Shown here: positions 6,306 to 10,620 of the stretch, one piece after another
How positions within the stretch are numbered: position 1 is the stretch's first letter
Layout of the letters: every line of letters starts with the position of its first letter
The notes under the pieces: model-generated
Told to the model about the DNA's origin: nothing
Database searches by the model: none
Seen by the model: only the letters and a program-made list of their open reading frames with translations
NCBI GenBank assembly: GCA_947259425.1
Contig: CAMYMO010000308.1
Coordinates: 1 to 10,620 of the forward strand
DNA: 10,620 nucleotides
Direction of reading: 5' to 3'
Origin: an uncultured Ectothiorhodospiraceae bacterium
GTDB lineage: Bacteria; Pseudomonadota; Gammaproteobacteria; UBA6429; Thiohalophilaceae
Position numbers and translations under genes: made by a program

Positions 6306-9182
6306 TTGAATAATAAACACGTCAAAACATTACTGGAAAAACTAAACGACTATTGTGCACGTGCTTTAGAAAACTCTGCGGCATTTGCCAGTACACGCAC
6401 GCACTATGAGGTGACGCTGGATCATTTAGTTATTAAGCTCATGGAAGAAGGCGGTAGCGACTTTGATCGCGCGCTTGAGCATTTCGGTATTGACCAGGAT
6501 CAGCTATGGCAAGATATTCTCGAACACATGAGTCGCTTTAACTCAAACAACCAAGGTAAACCGGGTTTTTCTCCAGTGTTGTTCCAGTGGTTGGAAAAAG
6601 CTTATATAGCCTCTTCATTACATTATGAGATGGAACAGATTCGTTCAGTCGCATTACTTGATGCCTTAATCGAAATGTCACCGACCTTACCTGGCGCGGC
6701 CTATCAGGTGTTGGATAATATATCGCTTGATGTGTTACGCAAAAATTATGAGGCGATCATTGATGGGTCAGTCGAAGCAGATTCTTACCTACCCCTTGAT
6801 TTGACGATTCCAAGATCGGAACGTGCAGATACGGAAGAAACAAAAAGTAATGCAAAAAATATAGGTAAAAATCCTTCTGCAGGAAAAGATGCACCTGCAG
6901 CCGATTCGGCTCTGGCCCGTTTTACCGAGGATGTCACTGCCAAGGCCGCAGCAGGTAAAATTGATCCCGTGTTAGGAAGGGATGACGAGATTCGTTTAAT
7001 GATCGATATCTTAAGTCGTCGCCGTAAGAATAATCCTATTTTAGTCGGTGAACCTGGAGTCGGTAAAACGGCATTAGTGGAAGGTCTCGCTTTACGGATC
7101 GCAGAAAATAGCGTACCCGATAATCTGAAAAAGATACGCCTGCATACACTGGACCTGGGTTTATTACAGGCCGGTGCGGGAGTGAAAGGTGAATTTGAAA
7201 AGCGCCTGAAAGCCGTAATCGATGAAGTTAAAAATTCAACCACGCCGATCATTATGTTTATCGATGAAGCGCATACCTTGATCGGGGCCGGTGGTCAGGC
7301 CGGAATGAGTGATGCGGCTAATTTATTAAAGCCGGCACTTGCGCGTGGTGAGTTACGTACTATTGCGGCGACGACCTGGTCCGAGTACAAACAATATTTT
7401 GAACGAGATGCAGCTCTAGAGCGTCGTTTTCAATTGGTAAAAGTTGAAGAGCCGTCGATCGATAAGGCCATTCTGATGTTAAATGGTCTAAAAGATCAGT
7501 ATCAGGCGCACCATAATATTTTAATCACCGATGAAGCGATCGATGCAGCGGTAAAATTATCTAGTCGCTATATTAATGGTCGTTTCTTGCCTGATAAGGC
7601 CATCGATTTGCTTGATACCGCCGCAGCACGAATTCGCATGGGGCAAGCAGCAAAACCGGCTTCGATTGAATCGGCTGATAGTCACATTGATTACATTGAG
7701 AAACGTCTCAAGCAACTAGAAGATGAAGAAAAAGATGGTCTGTTTGTCGATCAACGTTTGGTTGCGAAATTAAAAGAAGAAATGCAGGAAACCATTACCA
7801 GACGTGATGAAGAGATAGCGCGCTGGGAGCAGGAAGTTGAACTGGTTAGTCAGATTCATGAGAAACGTGAAGAGCTGCAAGGTCATTATGCTGCGGATAA
7901 GCCTAATCAAAAGGCGATTGATAAATCATTAAAAGATAGTAAAAAGGCACGCGTTACCCTGGTCGATATTCAAGGTCAGGAACCGCTGGTACAGGCTGAA
8001 GTCAATGGTGCAGCGATATCAAAAATTATTTCAGATTGGACTGGTATTCCGGTTGGCAACATGCAAAAAGACGATGCCAACGCATTAATTGCCTTTGAAG
8101 ATCGAATTGGTTGTCGCGTTGTCGGGCAAGACATGGCGGTAGCCAGTATCGGACGTGCCATTCGAAGTGCGAGGGCCGGATTGAGTAATCCAGATGCACC
8201 GTTAGGCGTATTTTTATTAACAGGACCAAGTGGTGTTGGTAAAACCGAAACCGCACGTGCGATAGCCGAAGAGTTATACGGTGGTGAACGTTTTCTGATT
8301 ACGATCAACATGAGTGAATATCAGGAGGCGCATACCGTTTCACAACTCAAAGGTTCGCCTCCCGGATATGTGGGTTATGGTGAAGGCGGTGTGTTAACAG
8401 AGGCCGTGCGCCAACGCCCGTATTCGGTCGTGTTATTAGACGAAGTTGAAAAAGCCCACCCGGATGTCATGAATCTGTTTTATCAGGTCTTTGACCGTGG
8501 ATTTATGCGCGATGGTGAAGGTCGTGAGATCGACTTCAAAAATACGATCATTTTAATGACCTCAAATCTGGCCAGTGAAGAGATCATGGAAATGACACAG
8601 GCTCCGGCTGAAGAAGAGGGGCCAGTAGTACAAGGTATCGATGTGGGTGACAGTGCAGCCACTGTGGCAATGCATACCGAGCAAGCAGAAGAGCAAGATA
8701 CGATTGCAACTGCTACCGAGCAAGAAGAAGCAGAGTGGCAGATGCCCAGCATCGGCTCAATACGCGAAAGCATTCAGGCGACTCTACTACGTCATTTTCA
8801 ACCTGCTTTACTCGGTCGTATGCAAGTTGTTCCGTTTATTTCGTTGGATCAGGATGCCTTACAAAATATTGTCGCACTGAAACTGGATGGCGTCGCACAG
8901 CGCTTGAAAAACAGTCACGATATGGAATTTCGTTGTCATCCGGATGTGTTGGACTATTTAGCTTTACGCTGTAATCAAACAGAGACCGGTGCACGTTATA
9001 TCAATTCAATCATCGAACAACAATTACTTCCAGAAGTCGCCCGGAGTATCTTGGCTTATATGATGGAAGATGATATGCCCGACATCCTCACCCTGGAACT
9101 GGATGATAATGGTGAAATGTCACTGCTGTTTGCGGATAAACAACCGGCTATTGATAAGGAAGAAGCAGAAGCAATTGCTTAA
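6306..9182 (+). CDS. tssH: T6SS sheath-disassembly ATPase ClpV (TssH), with an acidic insertion
   Basis: ClpV is a hexameric Clp/Hsp100 AAA+ ATPase that extracts TssC from contracted sheaths so subunits can be reused. Domains in order: N-domain (about 1-155), polar linker, first ATPase domain with Walker A GEPGVGKT (248-255), Walker B FIDEAH (D320/E321) and arginine pair R373/R374, a coiled-coil middle segment (about 456-560), and a second ATPase domain with Walker A GPSGVGKT (640-647), Walker B LLDEVEKAH (D712/E713), sensor-1 region TSN (752-754), PALLGR (833-838) and sensor-2 GAR (895-897). All key residues are intact. At 958 residues it exceeds the usual 870-900. The excess is largely an acidic insert at about 766-811. 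Initiation is at TTG with a good AAGGGGA site. Context and the DWTGIPVG and TSN blocks favour ClpV over housekeeping ClpB. Confidence 0.95.
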   Translation: MNNKHVKTLLEKLNDYCARALENSAAFASTRTHYEVTLDHLVIKLMEEGGSDFDRALEHFGIDQDQLWQDILEHMSRFNSNNQGKPGFSPVLFQWLEKAYIASSLHYEMEQIRSVALLDALIEMSPTLPGAAYQVLDNISLDVLRKNYEAIIDGSVEADSYLPLDLTIPRSERADTEETKSNAKNIGKNPSAGKDAPAADSALARFTEDVTAKAAAGKIDPVLGRDDEIRLMIDILSRRRKNNPILVGEPGVGKTALVEGLALRIAENSVPDNLKKIRLHTLDLGLLQAGAGVKGEFEKRLKAVIDEVKNSTTPIIMFIDEAHTLIGAGGQAGMSDAANLLKPALARGELRTIAATTWSEYKQYFERDAALERRFQLVKVEEPSIDKAILMLNGLKDQYQAHHNILITDEAIDAAVKLSSRYINGRFLPDKAIDLLDTAAARIRMGQAAKPASIESADSHIDYIEKRLKQLEDEEKDGLFVDQRLVAKLKEEMQETITRRDEEIARWEQEVELVSQIHEKREELQGHYAADKPNQKAIDKSLKDSKKARVTLVDIQGQEPLVQAEVNGAAISKIISDWTGIPVGNMQKDDANALIAFEDRIGCRVVGQDMAVASIGRAIRSARAGLSNPDAPLGVFLLTGPSGVGKTETARAIAEELYGGERFLITINMSEYQEAHTVSQLKGSPPGYVGYGEGGVLTEAVRQRPYSVVLLDEVEKAHPDVMNLFYQVFDRGFMRDGEGREIDFKNTIILMTSNLASEEIMEMTQAPAEEEGPVVQGIDVGDSAATVAMHTEQAEEQDTIATATEQEEAEWQMPSIGSIRESIQATLLRHFQPALLGRMQVVPFISLDQDALQNIVALKLDGVAQRLKNSHDMEFRCHPDVLDYLALRCNQTETGARYINSIIEQQLLPEVARSILAYMMEDDMPDILTLELDDNGEMSLLFADKQPAIDKEEAEAIA
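8675..8724 (+). repeat. 11-bp direct repeat inside the clpV insert
   Basis: TACCGAGCAAG occurs at 8675-8685 and again at 8714-8724. The offset is 39 nt, exactly 13 codons, so the frame is kept, and both copies encode Thr-Glu-Gln within an acidic stretch. It suggests that part of the insert grew by in-frame duplication, although a short repeat in Glu/Gln-rich coding DNA can also arise by chance. Confidence 0.45.
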
Positions 9183-9210
9183 AGGAATAATTCAAAGGAT
9201 TACACGTTAA

Positions 9211-10620
9211 ATGGACGCAACAACGTTAGGGAATTTAGGTCAGGACGTCGCCGCGGCGAATGAGGGACAGTTAAGTCTGTCCATCGCAGGTGTGAATACC
9301 GATGATGTGACCTTCCTGAGTTTTGATAGTGAGAGCCATTCATTATCGAGTGACTATCGTTTTAACTTCATGCTCGAGTTAGCAACCACACTTGATCTTA
9401 CGAAAGTAATTGGTAGCGCTGCCTATTTTGAAGTAATGGATAACAGTGAGCCTGTCTACATTCATGGCATTATCACTGAAGCGACCTATTTGGGCGCGCG
9501 TACCGATGGTGAAACCTATTACATCAGTATGAATTCAATGCTTTATCCGTTAAAGCATAATGTCCAAAATCGAGTTTATCTAAATAAACAGGTTAAACAG
9601 ATTGTGCAAGAAGTGTTAGAGGATGCACAGTTTAACAATGCTGAGTTTGAATTTAAAACTCAATTAGACTATCCGATCCGCGAATTTACCGTACAGTATG
9701 ATGAAAGCGACTATGAGTTTATCCAGCGACTGCTTGCCTATGAAGGTCTGTTTTTCACTTTCGAGCAAAAAACAGACGGGGCAAAATTAATTATTTATGA
9801 CAACATTGCCGATATTCCTGCTTTTGAGTTGGGTGAGTTAACGTATGAAACTCAAAGTGGACAGGTTCGCTTGATGCAAACGATTTATAGCTTTAATCGC
9901 CAGTCACAAATGATCACCGATAACGTCAAGTTTAAGGATTATAATTATCGAACGCCTGAAGCAAATCTGGAAGCAAATGCATCGCGCTCGACGAATGTTA
10001 GTGGACAGGGTACGGAGTACCGGTATGGTGAAAATTACAAGACCCTGGATGATGGCGATCGTATTGCCAAGTTACGCCAGGAGGCTTTAGACTGGCCCCG
10101 CGAGGTTTATCTCGCCGACACAAATTGTCGCGCCTTAGTTCCTGGCCAGAAATTTACGCTAACCAATCACCCAAATGAATCCCTGAATGGTGACTATTAT
10201 ATAGTATGCATCGATCATAAAGGCGACCAATCTGGCGCACTGGCTTATGGTAGCCTGGTCAGCGGGATGTTGTATAAAAGTCAGCTGACTTTGGTCAAAG
10301 CCGGTATCCCATATCGAACCCGGATACCCGAACGGCGCTATAAACATGGTGTGTTTACCGCCAAAGTTGAAACGACTGGCGGAGACTATGCCTATTTAGA
10401 TGAACAAGGCCGTTACCACGTTCGGATGCCATTTGATTTATCCATGCAGCCCGAAGGCGGGGCCAGTCATCCGGTGCGTCAGGCTCAGACTTATTCAGGC
10501 ATGGAATACGGCATGCATTTTCCATTACATGCTGGAACGGAAGTGATACTGACATGTGTCAACGGCGACGTCGATCGTCCTATCATGTTAGGTGCGTTGC
10601 ATAACCCTGAACTACCTAAT
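9211..10620 (+). CDS. vgrG: T6SS spike protein VgrG (TssI), 3' end outside the window
   Basis: VgrG trimers cap the Hcp tube and form the puncturing spike (gp27-gp5 fold). They often carry effectors directly or through PAAR and adaptor proteins. The frame stays open from ATG 9211 to the last base, giving 470 residues with no stop. An N-terminal gp27-like part covers about 18-345 and includes the family motif VQYDESDYEFIQRLLAYEG (about 161-179). The OB-fold gp5-like part begins near 385, with GRYHVRMPFDL (about 400-410) and the signature HFPLHAGTEV, VNGDVDRPIMLGALHNPE (about 436-467). The beta-helix needle and any C-terminal effector extension lie beyond the window. A spaced AAAGGA (9194-9199) lies 11 nt before the ATG. 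The gene is 28 bp after clpV and probably in the same transcript. Confidence 0.95.
   Translation, partial: MDATTLGNLGQDVAAANEGQLSLSIAGVNTDDVTFLSFDSESHSLSSDYRFNFMLELATTLDLTKVIGSAAYFEVMDNSEPVYIHGIITEATYLGARTDGETYYISMNSMLYPLKHNVQNRVYLNKQVKQIVQEVLEDAQFNNAEFEFKTQLDYPIREFTVQYDESDYEFIQRLLAYEGLFFTFEQKTDGAKLIIYDNIADIPAFELGELTYETQSGQVRLMQTIYSFNRQSQMITDNVKFKDYNYRTPEANLEANASRSTNVSGQGTEYRYGENYKTLDDGDRIAKLRQEALDWPREVYLADTNCRALVPGQKFTLTNHPNESLNGDYYIVCIDHKGDQSGALAYGSLVSGMLYKSQLTLVKAGIPYRTRIPERRYKHGVFTAKVETTGGDYAYLDEQGRYHVRMPFDLSMQPEGGASHPVRQAQTYSGMEYGMHFPLHAGTEVILTCVNGDVDRPIMLGALHNPELPN

Noticed and set aside
6785..7252. Long minus-strand ORF opposite clpV
   Set aside because: It is antisense to the highly conserved Walker A region of ClpV, has no ribosome site or recognisable domain, and its Ser/Arg-rich composition is typical of a shadow frame.
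6306..9182. Housekeeping disaggregase ClpB instead of ClpV
   Set aside because: The gene sits between tssG and vgrG, and the N-domain and the PALLGR block fit ClpV better than ClpB, which has a FRPEF(I/L)NR-type motif at the equivalent place.
10159..10555. Two minus-strand ORFs opposite the vgrG 3' part
   Set aside because: The + strand frame encodes unmistakable VgrG here. The opposite frames show no family features.
1..10620. CRISPR arrays, tRNA or rRNA genes, insertion sequences and attachment sites
   Set aside because: No regularly spaced repeats, clover-leaf sequence, transposase reading frame or terminal inverted repeats were seen. Coding density is near complete.

Overview
This window is a core segment of a type VI secretion system (T6SS) locus. 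Every confident gene lies on the + strand, in the order [3' end of an upstream gene]-tssB-tssC-hcp-tssE-tssF-tssG-clpV(tssH)-vgrG(tssI, cut by the window end). The proteins look like proteobacterial T6SS components of the T6SS-i (VipA/VipB, ClpV) type. By eye the DNA is slightly AT-rich (GC roughly in the 40s), with Shine-Dalgarno-led genes. A gammaproteobacterium is the most economical guess, but nothing in the window fixes genus or species.

Layout. Bases 1-69 encode the last 22 codons of an upstream gene, possibly tssA. Bases 70-192 are a leader with a perfect 9-bp inverted repeat ahead of tssB. tssB and tssC (193-2294) encode the contractile sheath. A 229-bp gap with a GC-only hairpin just after tssC precedes hcp (2524-3009), the inner-tube protein. 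A strong intrinsic terminator follows hcp at 3018-3060. tssE, tssF and tssG (3084-6265) are baseplate genes packed tightly, with a 6-nt gap and then a 37-nt overlap. clpV (6306-9182) is the sheath-recycling AAA+ ATPase. vgrG (9211 to the window end) encodes the tube-tip spike and is open at the edge.

How they work together. TssE, TssF and TssG form baseplate wedges around the VgrG hub. Hcp rings stack on VgrG, and TssB/TssC polymerise around the tube. Contraction fires the tube and spike out of the cell, and ClpV disassembles the contracted sheath for reuse. The membrane-complex genes (tssJ, tssL, tssM), tssK, any PAAR gene and any recognisable effector or immunity genes are not in this window.

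The system itself is known. The less ordinary points are: an acidic insertion of about 46 residues in the second ATPase domain of ClpV; a strong terminator between hcp and the baseplate genes, which implies uncoupled Hcp dosage; non-ATG starts for tssG (GTG) and clpV (TTG); an inverted repeat ahead of tssB; and a shared CGTAAAAAA motif in three gene-free gaps. I found no convincing sign of a wholly new system.
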